A stretch of DNA of 55,794 nt from Lojkania enalia (taxonomy: Eukaryota; Ascomycota; Dothideomycetes; Pleosporales), in the NCBI GenBank assembly GCA_010094045.1, contig ML986770.1:1-55794 (forward strand). The letters run 5' to 3'. The notes under the pieces were generated by a model that did not search any database, was not told the origin of the DNA, and saw nothing but the letters and a program-made list of their open reading frames with translations. A program made the position numbers and the translations under genes. Positions within the stretch are counted from its first letter, which is position 1, and the number at the start of each line of letters is the position of its first letter. This document shows positions 22,430 to 33,495 of this stretch, one piece after another.

Positions 22430-23280
22430 TCACTCGGGTTGTTTCTCGAACGGTCCCGGCCTGACCTTGTACTTGTCTTTCGGCAACAGTCTCGATCGTG
22501 CCCATCCATCGATAGCTTCCCAATTTACACATACGGTGTCCGAATTAGATCGCAGCTCTTTGCTAGGTAGCGCCGTGTGATCTGCGATCCAGTACGCCGT
22601 GTACATCGCCAAATCTGCCTTGCACATCAAACTCCTTCGAATTGTGTCAACGCAGTGGGCTATAATGTTGTTAGCCGCTAAACCTTTGCTTGGGGATATG
22701 CGCTCACTCATGTGCAGTATGTTATACTCTTCCTCTGCCGTAGTCGCGTTCGGATAGTAATAGTGCGGGAAAATGTTCCTACGCAAAGCGTCCTCCGTGG
22801 TTCTTAGCGCTTGTCTTTCTCAGAGGATATTCGGACTCACGAGACAATGAAGCTCGTGGTGCACTGAGAGCACCGCCACATAGTCTCCATCAGGGAGCTT
22901 CACGATGTCTTCTCCAATGTCTGCATGCGCCATCTGCAGCTCATGCCTCGTCGCGCGTATGTTTATGGCTGCCATCTGTCAGCGAATTTATGCGATTGCC
23001 ACCGCCTTCTCATTTACGTTCAAGCAAAACGTCCCACGCTTCATCCACATCTCCGGGGCGCCCTGTATACTTATCATCTTCACTAAAGTATAGCGGTTGG
23101 CGATGATAGGATATGACGTTGTTTCCCGGAGCTGCTATCATTAATGAAGCTTTATGGCTTGCTAGGTCAAAATACTTACAGTATGGCTGCGGTACATAGT
23201 TCTTCCTCAACACTATGATTATGAGCGCGGATACAACGATATAAATCGCACACACAGCAGCAGCAACCGCACGCCAAAGG
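22430..23280 (-). CDS. UstYa/DUF3328-like protein, 5' end replaced by copia sequence
   Basis: UstYa-type proteins are single-pass membrane oxidases that act in cyclisation of fungal peptide products. Exons on the minus strand are about 23280-23180, 23134-23018, 22968-22841 and 22792-22430, and splicing keeps one frame. A membrane segment (AIYIVVSALIIIVL) is followed by the family's Y-F/S-E-D-x-K-Y-x-G block and VDEAWDVLL. The first HxxHC motif is present (HELHC). The second reads IIAHC, so its first His is missing. CVDTIRRSLMCKAD and a C-terminal W-region follow to TGA at 22430. No native ATG is found: upstream the frame continues into a copia Pol fragment (23281-23504). The downstream exons look functional, but the start is lost, so it is probably inactive or chimeric. 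Confidence 0.75.
22793..22840 (-). other. Intron 3 of UstYa-like gene
   Basis: 48 bp, GTGAGT donor, GCTAAG branch-like site and GGAG acceptor. It joins HHELHCL to DALRRNIF. Confidence 0.8.
22969..23017 (-). other. Intron 2 of UstYa-like gene
   Basis: 49 bp, GTAAAT donor and GGCAG acceptor. It joins AWDVLLE to PINIRATRHEL. The upstream ACAG is an alternative acceptor but shifts the frame. Confidence 0.7.
23135..23179 (-). other. Intron 1 of UstYa-like gene
   Basis: 45 bp, GTAAGT donor and GATAG acceptor. Removing it joins VPQPY to SAPGNNVISYH, the expected family sequence. The unspliced frame is also open, so splicing is inferred from family similarity. Confidence 0.65.
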
Positions 23281-24972
23281 TTTTCCTTAAATGTGACATC
23301 TCTGATACGGATAACCTTCCCTTGATGAGCTCTGCTCTTTGCTTTTAGTAGCCAGATGCGATATATGTTTGATGCATCATATCTAACTAGGTATCCAATC
23401 AGTGCGCGCGAGCTTAGCTTATCTCTTCTCGATATCTGTGTACGTAGTGCATAGGCTCTACACCTATAGAAGCGTAGGTAAGCAATTGAAGGCTTCTTAT
23501 TATATGTCAGAGCTGGCTGGCTCTGATGAGGGTTGGAAAAACTGCGTCTATTGACTAGAAATGCGAGACATGCTACATATATATCCCTGGACCTGCCAAG
23601 GGGCTAACTGTGAATAGCTTGGCCGTAACATTATACGCTATTTCAAATGGAGTTATCCAACTAATTAAGTAAGTAGGAGTTTGATTAAGGAGATATCCTG
23701 CAGCAACGTAGATTTCAGGAGTAAGAGATATAGGTAGATCTGATCCGACTCGTATTGATCGAGACTGGTTAATAAGATTCTTACTAGAGCGCTCAGCGGA
23801 TCCATTCTACTCTTTTATATAGGGTGATCTGATTTGAAATCTGATACCTTCTTAATTGTAGTAGTCTCAAGCTGAATCGTCTATAAGGCTATATCCTCTC
23901 TCATCGTCCGCTATTAGAAATGTGACGGTAGTATTAAATTCGCGCTTAATTAGTCGATCTAGTTATCTGAGGATATTAAGAAGCGTTAATTTATCACGTC
24001 TAGGAATTAAATATACGAAATTGAACTTCGTATATAGATTAAATCTATAGAATATATATCGGTGGTTATTATAACCAACAGTGTCGAGCTTAATAACATT
24101 AATAGTAACTGTTTCAAATAGACGAGAAGTACTTATCTTATAACTAATTCGTTGAGAGATAATCTAATAGGCTTTATTTCGTATATATTCCTTACAGTTA
24201 ATTATAGTTAGTATAGATCTCTTCTAATGCTAAACGCTTTAAGTATTATCTGCTAGGTGATTAATTATACTGCTGCCGGTATGTCCTATTAAGATATAAA
24301 GCTAAGGCTTCGTAAGTAATTAAGGCTAAGGCAGTAGAGCTGAATATTATAGTCTGCGTTAATTGGTTGCAAATATAGCTATCTGAGATAGCTGCTAAGG
24401 TGTAGGTACTAGCGGCTTAGTACGATATACGACTAGCTAATAACCTTCTAGTTGAGTTAGGGATGTAATATCTTCCTAGGATCCTCTTATTAAGTAATAT
24501 AGTATATTCCGACCTGAGTCGAAATAGATATTTAATAAGAAGAACTAAAAGAGAGATACTGGACTAGTAAAGAAGCTAGAAGTTAAGGCGACTTATTTTA
24601 GATTTATTATCTTCATCCTATTAGGTTCTGATAGGGTATAATAACTTCTCCCTATACTATAATAGATGTCTCTATACTACCTACGAGTACGATATTATTA
24701 GAAGTAATAGGTACTATCTATTAAAACTTAGTAGGATTGTTGCAGATATAGATATTAGTAGCTAGATTAAAGGTCTAAGAATAGAGAAGTAGATAATACT
24801 AACGTAGCAGCTGACGGTTAAAAGCTGAAAAGTAGACTATATAGACGTTATACAGCTCTGTAGTAGGATTATTACTAGCGTCGATTTCTATTAAATTAGA
24901 CTCTATTAGTATATTAGAATCTTTATTCTTTTATTTCTTAAAACGTCGGGCCTTATTTTTAACTCTATTTAA
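23281..24972 (-). pseudogene. K2: Ty1/copia pol fragment (pre-integrase, integrase, linker)
   Basis: Minus-strand reading from about 24350 to 23281 gives a pre-integrase-like block, then DTVGYNNHRYIFYRFNLYT, and an integrase core with SPYIKE*NGSAERS (the '..YTPEQNGAAERS..' motif) near 23800. AAGYLLNQTPTYLISWITPF follows, and after the inserted small LTR come YLRFYRCRAYALRTQISRRDK, then LIGYLVRYDASNIYRIW and VIRIRDVTFKENL. This is the standard copia order and ends just after the integrase C-terminal linker, where the UstYa-like membrane segment starts. RT and RNase H are missing. Degradation is strong at the right end and nearly absent at the left end. Its primer site and LTRs were not found. 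Confidence 0.8.
23505..23630. mobile_element. 126 bp solo LTR, not degraded (family S)
   Basis: TGTCAGAGCT...GCCGTAACA is inserted in copia pol with the exact duplication TTATA (23500-23504 and 23631-23635). Inverted copy of 14320-14444 with only a few differences. Confidence 0.92.
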
Positions 24973-25176
24973 TATCATGGGGATTTTCGGCTAGTCTGCT
25001 GAGCTGTATCAGATATCGACGTACGATATCACGGTCGATATTACGCCGGATATTACGCTGGATATTAGCTGATATACCCCTTTTTCATGTACATAAATAT
25101 GGCCCGCTAGCCATCTTCAATCAACCAGTTCAGCTCCTCATCTCCCTCCCTGAGATAAGATTCGCCTCTTACCACA
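24973..25176 (+). mobile_element. Copia-type solo LTR (family K3)
   Basis: 204 bp TATCATGGGG...CTTACCACA, flanked by TTTAA on both sides (24968-24972 and 25177-25181). It is the reverse complement of the K3 LTRs at 40726 and 41779, which are 192 bp. The extra 12 bp is one more unit of an internal short repeat. Base composition is normal. Confidence 0.92.
25011..25075 (+). repeat. 12 bp minisatellite inside copia LTR
   Basis: Four imperfect units of the form CGATATYACGNN (CGATATCACGGT, CGATATTACGCC, GGATATTACGCT, GGATATTAGCTG). K3 LTRs carry about three units. Confidence 0.75.
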
Positions 25177-25181
25177 TTTAA

Positions 25182-26498
25182 TATATTCCTTTTATCCTTA
25201 GCCTTAAATTTAGTAATCTTCTTAACTTTTTTAGAGTTTTTAACAAATTCGCTTATTCTAAGGCCTGTAATAATATATAGATATTAACCCTAGAAGTAAA
25301 TATTTTTATAAAGATAGAGTTTAATTAACTTATCTTTAGTTTTTACTCTCTTTTTACTATATAGAAATTCTTGTTATAATATAAAGTAATATCGAGTAAG
25401 CTACTCTATTAAGTAAACCAAAATTTCTTAGTATTCTAAACCTACCAACTTTAACTAGTTAAACTATTATTAGAATTATCTAAAAAAATATTCTAAGTAT
25501 TTATATTCGACTTAAAAGAAGGAGATCTATCTACCTAATACGTTTATATATTATACCTAGTTCTACTATAATTCTTATATTATTATATACCTAGTTAAGC
25601 CCTCTCTTACCTCTCTATATAATAAGCTCTCTTTAAGCTCTAAAACGCTTTAAAGGCTTTAGTAGCTACTCGCGCTAATCCCTTACTATATTCTATCGTT
25701 CTACTCTACTATATCTACTTTCTCTTACAAGATTTTCGCTTAACTAGTATCTCTACTTACTCTTTAAGCTTAGTAATCTGAGAGTTTATAAGCGTATTCT
25801 AGGATAGTATTAATTTAGCCCCTTTAATAAGCTATATAAACCCGCTCTAAGTTATTATAGATAATAAGCTAAAAGAGTTTTATACGAGCTTTAATTAAGA
25901 TAAAAATTTAAGCGTATTATTTAAAATCTTTAATACTTATAGTATTTATAGTATAGGGAGTCCTAGTAGAGTATATAGTTATATTTTAAAGTGTTTAAGT
26001 ACTACTTATATATTTAAAGAGATTAGATCTAATACTTTAAAAACCTTTTAATAGTTATTATATATAAATATATTAAAAAACGCATTCCTAAAAGCTATTA
26101 AAAAGCCTTCTTTATTAATATAGAAGATACGCTAGTATACTAAGTCTTATATATATTAAGATTACTTCTATATTAAAGGCCTAAAGTAAACTATATTAAG
26201 TAGTTAGAGGATATATAATAAATAGGCCAGTATATAAAGGGTAAGAACCTTATTTTTAAAGTAGTAGTTCTTAAAATTCTAGTTAAGGTAGTTCTTATAG
26301 CTATCTAGAATTAGTAGCTAATATACTCCTACCTAATACGCCTTTATATAAGTATTAAAGTACTTTAACTACTTAAAACTAAGCGTATTATTCGTCCAGC
26401 TATTCTTAGATACTAAAAGCTTCTAATTATATAGTAGATCTATTTTCTTATACTAAGTAGAGATATAGATATACTCTTTATAAATAATATAAGGTAGG
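25182..26498 (-). pseudogene. P5: pogo-like transposase relic, C-terminal half
   Basis: Minus-strand reading from about 26490 down gives a LLILDSYKNYLNQNFKNYYF-like stretch, then LTLYILAYLLYILQLLNIVY (pogo '..MPPHSSHLLQPLDV..'). INKEGFLIAFRNAFFNIF follows, with a long C-terminal tail. This is the second half of a Fot1/pogo transposase. It is cut at 26498 by B2. The N-terminal half resumes beyond B2 at 42483-42949 and, after P4, at 51956-52456. Strong AT bias and stops mark it as old. Confidence 0.75.
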
Positions 26499-26777
26499 TA
26501 TAATAGTATAGGTAAGATAATAGGTCTAAATGCGGCACGAATCTACTTAGAGGTATATAAGAGTGCGAGGGGGTTTAGGGACCTAAGAATTCTATTAACA
26601 CCTATAGGCTTTATATAAAAGGATATAGAAAAACTACTAAGCTACTTATAAGGGAGTATATAACTATATATAGATAGGAAAAGAGGCGGAGCTGGGGGTA
26701 AGATAAGATAAGTAAAAAGCTTTAGAATAAGATTATAGATAAAGCTTTTTATAGAACAATTTCTTTATATTATTATA
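26499..26777 (-). repeat. B2 3' LTR
   Basis: 279 bp, followed on the right by CTACCCCCCTTCTT, the complement of a polypurine tract. This fixes the element's orientation as minus. Confidence 0.93.
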
Positions 26778-27484
26778 CTACCCCCCTTCTTATAGGCTGA
26801 TAGTCCCTATCTATACTAGTTTAGGAGGGAATTGGAGCTATTATAGATAGGTTCTAGTATAAAGAAATTTCTTTAAAGAGGTATTTATTAGTAAAAGCTA
26901 ATATATATAGTTACCTATAGAGATGCGTTTTTATATTAATATAATATTAAGTAAGGTTTTTATAGTAAGTATAATTAACCTATATATTAGCTAGTAACTA
27001 CTATTATAACAGTTTATTAATATTGCAATTTTATCGTATATAGTAACGAGTATTTACTAGCTTTAGTATATTACCAGGTTACTATTAACTAAGCTTCTTT
27101 AACTAAATAACAACTTCTACTCTATATATATTATTATATATCTCTAGAACTATTAATTATTAAAGTATTACTAATACTTTATAGAAAAAAAATTAATTAA
27201 TATACTACTCTACCTACCTCCTAAAACTTCTTTAAAAGCTTTTTAAGTTATCTACTTTTAGGTTATACGCGCGCTCACCCGCAGGTAATATATAATATTT
27301 ACCTTTTAGTCTCTAAGATTAAAAAAATGTAAGTATTTTACCTTATAAAATAAAAAGTATAACTCTATACAAATCATATTTAATACTAGTAGAGTATTTA
27401 CTACTAGTATACTTATAAATCCCCTTCTACTATAAGGAGTTTCTAGTCCTCTAGGGCTATCTTAAACTATAGGTAGCGGCCCGA

Positions 27485-27860
27485 TATATAAGAGATAAGG
27501 AGGATAAAAAGGTAGCTTTTAAGGCTATTTTAGAATCTACTTATAGTCTAGTACTAATAGCCTAGATTATAAAAAGTTAGAAAGTTAGCCTTTCTATAGT
27601 TAGTATTTAGGTAGCTTTATTCTACTAGAGTACTAAGTTACTCTATTAGGTTTCGGCCTTATAAGCTCTAGTATCTAGTTTTTAAACTAATATCGCGGCG
27701 CCTTTAGGTAGCTAAAGATAAAATAGAAGAGGTTTAGAGAAAGTCTAGAGGGGAGAAAAAAGAAGAAGAGTAGAAGAGGAGAGGACTAGAAAGGTATCTA
27801 ACAGCCTACTATTAGACCTTCTAGATACTATAGAAGAGTAATTTCGGGCCTACAATTTAG
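27485..27860 (+). pseudogene. B2 antisense ORF relic
   Basis: Same plus-strand frame as in B1 13310-13680: KKVAFKAILESTYSLVL, then a helical stretch and a Glu/Arg-rich end, opposite to the pol direction. Function unknown. Confidence 0.4.
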
Positions 27861-27989
27861 TTTTTAAATCTACTACTTAACTCTTATATATTATTATCTA
27901 TTAGATAATCTATATTTTCTATACTATCCTTATATATCTTAATCTATTTAATTAGAGTTCTTAGAAGTCCTAGCTAATTCGGATACTTA

Positions 27990-28930
27990 TTATAAAAGCT
28001 TTTAGCTTATAAGGTAAACCTATAAAATTTAAGACTTTATACTAGACTAGGTTAGAATTATATCCTACCTATTTTACACGGTATTTAAGGGTCTTATAAT
28101 ATAGCTTACTAGCTAGTATTTCTTTAACCTCCTACTCTTCTACTCTATTAATAGTAATAGCGGGTGGTTTCGGAGCTTCTTACTCTAGTAGAAGGTCCTA
28201 GGGGTTCTTATATAGTAGGTTTAGTACGAAGATATTATATATTTTTAACCCTAGAGGTAGCTATAAATAGTATAAGTTTCTAACCTACTCTAGTACTTTA
28301 AAAGGGCCCTTCTATTAATTAGATAGCTTTCGGCTTAGTTTCTAGATAGTAAAGTTCTTAGTATTTAGGTAGACTATATTACTAACCTACAAATTAATTA
28401 GTTACTAGTAATAGTTAATAATAGATTATATATAATCTTAAGCCTTTTTAATATTAGCCTTTATAGTTTCTTAGGCTATATATATATAAGTTATTAGAGT
28501 TAAAGCGTTCTTATAATTTAATTTATTTATTACGGTAATAGGATTAATAGAATATTTCTAATCCAAACTTTAATAGGGCTCGAATCTATATAGGATCTAA
28601 TATAGGGACATTCTAATAGTTATATATAGTAGAATTACTTATACTCGGTCGATTATAGGTAATAGAGAACTCTAGTTATTCTAGTAGAAGGATATAAAAG
28701 GGTATAGTCTCTAATTAATATACTTATTTATAATTTCTATCTATCTATTAGTCTTTTTATAATAAGTAGTAGATAGTTTAATCTTTATACTTAAGATATA
28801 GTAGAATTCGGATTAGAAACTAGATATAAACTAAGGTCCTTAGTTTAAAATAATAGTTTTAAATATATAGCTAAAGTAGTATACTTATTAAATAAATAAT
28901 TTAGCTATTCCCTGTATATTAATTATAACA
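27990..28930 (-). pseudogene. B2 integrase and chromodomain, degraded
   Basis: Minus-strand reading starts IQGIAKLF. It continues GP*FISSF*SEFYYILSIKI, then LSTTYYKKTNR*IEIINKYI (the integrase '..YHPETDGQTERVNQ..' block) and SLLPIIDRV. A C-terminal domain follows, and a chromodomain-like WxVxxILxS.LYYKTLKYRVK-type segment ends near 28000. Gypsy chromovirus integrases use such a chromodomain to target heterochromatin. It is interrupted on the right by P2. Confidence 0.75.
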
Positions 28931-28932
28931 TA

Positions 28933-30776
28933 TTTTATAAGCGAGTCGCCTACCTAAGTAAGTCGCCTACTTTTACTAAAAAGTTATACCCTACCTACTT
29001 ATAACGCGATATAGTAACTACCTTAACCTCAATTAATCTATTAAGAAGGTTAGATATTACTAGCTATCTCAGCTATTAATTAAGATTAAATTTAGAGTAT
29101 ATAAAGTACTATAACTACCTATAGTATCTTCTAAACAACGCTTAGAGACTAATATACTAGTAAACCTTTATAATACGATTATAAGCCCAATTTAAAGAAG
29201 CTTACAAAGCTAGAAGAATTAACTATAATATAGTATATACTAGACCTATCATCTCGTAGATACCCTCCTATAATCGATAGTATATGAGATATAGTCAACT
29301 ATTTACTTAGAGCTCGCTCTATAAACTAGATTAGTAAAAACTAGCTAATAAACTTTATTAATCGTATTCTTAAGCTTAAAATATACTTCTATCGAAAATA
29401 CAACTATTAAAGAGCTCTCTATAAGGATCCTAAAGTTATTAGTAGCTAGTTTAACCTAGTATATAATACTAAAGTAAAGTATAGTATTGCTAATAATAAT
29501 CTCTATAATTTTAATAAGACGGGCTTCTAGATAGGTATTATATCTACTAGTAAGATAGTTACTAGTACTAAGCTATCAGCTAGTCGACTAAAATTACTAC
29601 AGCTAGACAATTGCGAGTAGATAATAGTTATTTAAGCTATTAGCACTTATAGTAATACTATTCTACAATTTATCATCTTTACTAGTAAGTAGTACCTCTC
29701 TATATAGTATTAGGGCGATAATATACTACCTAGAGGAGTAATCGCGCTAAGTAATAGTAGATAGATAAATAATAAGCTTATAATTAAATAGCTAGAGCGT
29801 TTTAATTAGTATATAAGGTAGTATATAATAGGCGCTTATCGTCTACTAGTTATTAATAGCTATAAGAGCTATAAGTCTATTAAGTTTCAACTACTCTATA
29901 AAGAGAAGGATATTATTCTATTATATATGCTAGTATATTTATTATATCTACTATAGCCTCTAGATATAAACTACTTCTTACTATTAAAGAAAGCATATAA
30001 GCGTAAGATTAATAAGCTTATATAAGCTGGTATCTACTATATTATAAAGCTTAACTTTCTACTAATCTTTTATATAGTATATCAGCGCTCTATTACTAAG
30101 GCTAATATATATATAAGCTTTTAAGGTACTAGTCTAATATTATATAATCTTAATATAGTACTATTAAAGCTCGATATTAAGCTTTATACTCTATTACTAC
30201 TACTAGTAGCTAGTTGCCTCTAGGAGTTAAAAATACCAACTAATACCGTTAAACTAGGGTCTTAAACAATACTAATTTAAGACCGTATTACTAGATATTA
30301 GAATAGCTTACCTACTATAATTAATAATTCTCTTAATTCGCTTACTAAAGGTACTATATAGATAGCTTATTTATACGCACTATTTTAGCGTTAGGTTAGT
30401 TAGCTTTAAGAAGTATATAAAGCTCTATTACAACGTAAAAAGCGATTAAAAAAGGTTTTATAGAAGTAAGGTAGCTTTACTAAGGCTGAAACTGCTGAGA
30501 TAGCTGCTTAAATGGAGGTAGATAAATAGCTAGAGGATAAAGTACGCGTAGGTAGAAAGTACAGAAGAGTAGATACGCTATACTAGAAGTGCTGCAGCCG
30601 CTATAGCAAGTCTAGATATAATACTAGAACTTATATAGTAGTAGATAAATAGTATATCTATCCCCTATTAAATTATTTTAGTAATACCTATAGATATTAT
30701 TATAATATACGCCTCTAAATATAGAAATAGCTAATAAGGTAGGCGACTTACTTAAGTAGGCGACTCGCTTATAAAA
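28933..30776 (+). mobile_element. P2: pogo/Fot1-like DNA transposon, degraded
   Basis: Terminal inverted repeats of about 40 bp (TTTTATAAGCGAGTCGCCTAC at the left, its complement at the right) are flanked by TA (28931-28932 and 30777-30778). Length is 1844 bp. It is inserted in B2. The repeats contain an internal inverted GTAGGCGACTTACTTAAGTAGGCGAC word. Confidence 0.93.
29030..30720 (+). pseudogene. P2 pogo-like transposase relic
   Basis: Plus-strand reading shows an HTH region, then LYNFNKTGF near 29500 (family 'NFDETGF', the first catalytic Asp now Asn). Next come LLQLDNCE*IIVI, DNILPRGVIALSNSR and GAYRLLVINSYKSYKSIKF (second Asp region, now Asn). A PLDINYFLLLKKAYKRKI block follows near 29955-30010. 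Fot1/pogo transposases of this length (about 550 residues) carry a CENP-B HTH and a DDE domain. The lost Asp codons and many TAG stops fit C-to-T and G-to-A transitions. Confidence 0.82.
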
Positions 30777-30778
30777 TA

Positions 30779-30918
30779 CGTTAAAAGTTTATCTATATAT
30801 AGTATTAGATATATATTCTTATAGGTAAGAATATTAAATTTATAATAATCTACGTAAATATATAAGTTGCTATTAAGTTTATAGATGTAAAGGATTAGAG
30901 ATATAAAAGAGCTCTAAC
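30779..30918 (-). pseudogene. B2 reverse-transcriptase fragment
   Basis: Minus-strand reading gives NSNLYIYVDYYKFNILTYKN followed by IYLILYIDKLL, the gypsy RT '..LRFCVDYRKLN..T.KNRYPLPLI..' block. It lies between C (right) and P2 (left). RT palm and RNase H sequence expected before integrase is missing, so B2 probably had an internal deletion of about 1 kb. Confidence 0.7.
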
Positions 30919-31120
30919 TGTAAAGGTCCCGGCCTATAATTTAGTCCCGTTCCTGTAATACTATAATAGTAGTTACTCTTATACGACCCTATACCTACCT
31001 GGACTAAAGTAAGCGAATAATATATACCTTACCACCGTATATTTTCTCTTCTCTTTCTCTAGCTTTAATAATAATAGATTCTTATTATATCTAATCCTAT
31101 TATATTTTTAGACCTTCTTA
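30919..31120 (+). repeat. C 5' LTR
   Basis: 202 bp, still beginning TGTAAAGG, with the target duplication CTAAC at 30914-30918. Confidence 0.93.
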
Positions 31121-31179
31121 ATTTATTAAAGTTTATACTATACTAGATTCTATCTTAACTACTAAATAGACCTACTACC

Positions 31180-33490
31180 TTACAAAGTTATAGACTAAAA
31201 CGGACTAATAGAATAAGGATTTAATATAGCGACTGTATAGAGATAGTTCGCTGAAATAGTAGCTAGACTAGAATACCTAGAGAAAGAAAAGTAGTAATAG
31301 TAACTTAAAAGAACAAGCCTTTATCGGAAGTTTAAGAAGTAACTGAATAAGTATTTAGTCCCTAAAAAGAGTGTCTCGCCGACTATACTATTAATAACTA
31401 CTAAGCCTATTTATATAAAAGCTATATTTAATAAGCTAGATAAGTTCTAAAAAGACTATAAAGTATACCCTATTTAGAAAAGTAGTATAAAGATTAAGAT
31501 CTATATTAACAGTTTATCTATAAGCTTAATAGATATAATAGTAGTAGTCTATATAATATTATTTTATAAGAGTAATACTAGAATATACCTTTAGTTATAT
31601 AAAAAACGTATTACTATAGGTATTCTTACCTATAATAAATTCTAGATAATTATAGACATATAATATAATAACCCCTACTATTAAAAACGAGCTGGGATTA
31701 GGTTTAAAAACCTAAGATAAGGTAATAAAACCTTTATTAAGTTTCTAGTTAAATACGATTGTCTCTCTATAGAAGCGTTGTATAACTCTTACTTAGACTA
31801 AGTTAAGATATAAGATTTAGAAGGGAAGATTTATCCCAAGCTCCGCTAATTAATAATTAGTAGCGTTAGTAAGGAAGACCTTACGTCGTATGCGACCTTT
31901 ATACGGAAACTTTATATTCTTAATAACCGTTTTAAAGTAGCTAAACTTAATAGCGCTTTCATATAATCCTTTAGTAGGGGGAAGACTAGTTAGATAAGGG
32001 ACAGCTAGAGACAGCTACTTACGCCGCTCCCGCAACTATAACTATTAGCTACTATTAACAATACTATAGACTAGATGCTAACAGCTAATTGCGGACTTAT
32101 ACAGCGCCTAGATATAAGGCTTTAGCTACTAGAGAAGATAAGAAATATTACTAAGAAAGAGCTAAAGGCTTAAAAATAATAGAATACCTATTTTACCTAT
32201 AGAAATAAGAGTTACTTCGCCTAAAACTACTACTATACTCCGCCTAAGAGTAGTATATAGTTTAATTAGGCTTGTATAATACTGCTAGAACCTATTTAGT
32301 ATAATAAGAAATATAGAGATATAGCCTAAGCTAATAGAATAGGAAAAGTATTACTCTAAATAGAAGTCGGCGCTTAAAGCTATAAAAAGAGTAGGTAAAT
32401 AAGTAAGTACTAGATAAATTTAATTAATTTTACATAACTAGCGCTCTATTTATAGCCCCCGTACTACTTAATAATACCTTTAGCCTTCTTATCTTAATAG
32501 ATAATAGCTGTAACTTATATATAATAGTCGAGAAAAGAATTATATAAAAGACTGGACTGGAATATCTCTACCTCCCAACGCTATTAATAGCCTTATTATT
32601 CAGCAACTTCTCGGCTAGAATTATTAAAAAGGTAGCTATTATTAACTCGCTAGATATAGGTAGGAGTTAAGCAGGTCTAGGTCGGGTATTTACTTACGTA
32701 GTTCTAAGAATAGAAGGAGATTATAGTATAATCTTAAAACGCTTATAGAGGTAAAGTAAGAACGTAATTATTAACCTAAAAACGGAAATCCTATATATTT
32801 ATAGAACGGGGGTAATTGTATAAAACTAGGAGCTTTAAAAGTAGTAATATACGGCTAATATTACTTAAGTCTTAGTATATACTTTCTCTACTATAGTAAA
32901 ACGCTATAGAAGACGCCTGTAAAATTTCCTTACTAAGCTACCCCGCATCTTTACTATTAGTATAGCCGATATTTAGAAGGCTCTAGAAAATAAGCCGAAG
33001 ATGGACCCTTATATAAAACTCCCTAAAAAATATATATAGTAGTTCTATACCTTTAATTAATAGGAAGCTAATAAGCTACCGCTTTTAAGACTAGAAGTAG
33101 ACTATATAATTAAGCTAGAAGGGAAAGATAGAAGCCCTCTAAAAATCCCCTCAGGTCCTTTATATAGAATGTTATAAGAGATACTTCTTATCCTTTAAAA
33201 GACTATAATAGAACTCCTTAATAAAGGATTTATTCGGGTTAGCAACTCTCTAACTATAGTACTAGTCCTGTTTATATAAAAACTAGAAGGTAGCCTCTAC
33301 TTCTATATTAACTACCGCGCTTTAAACGCTATTATATAGAAAGACTACTACCCTCTACCTCTAATCCGAGAAACGCTAAATTAAATTAGTTAAACTAAGT
33401 AGTTTATAAAACTTAATATTATTACTATATTTAATAAGATTTAAATTAAAGAAGAAGATAAGTAGAAGATAGTATTTATAACCTGCTATA
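31180..33490 (+). pseudogene. C gag, protease and RT N-terminal part, degraded
   Basis: Reading through stops, a gag-like helical region precedes a protease-like LLILIDNSCNLYIIV block near 32490-32530 (family '..LIDSGC..', the active Asp preserved as D in IDNS). RT begins near 33100 with GPLYRML, then NKGFIRVSNSL, a YFYINYRALNAII block and PLPLIRETLN. It stops at FNKI-IKEEDKQKIVFITCYN, where P3 interrupts at 33495. A gypsy polyprotein by order and motifs. Stops are mainly TAG at Gln/Trp positions. Confidence 0.78.
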
Positions 33491-33495
33491 ACGTA

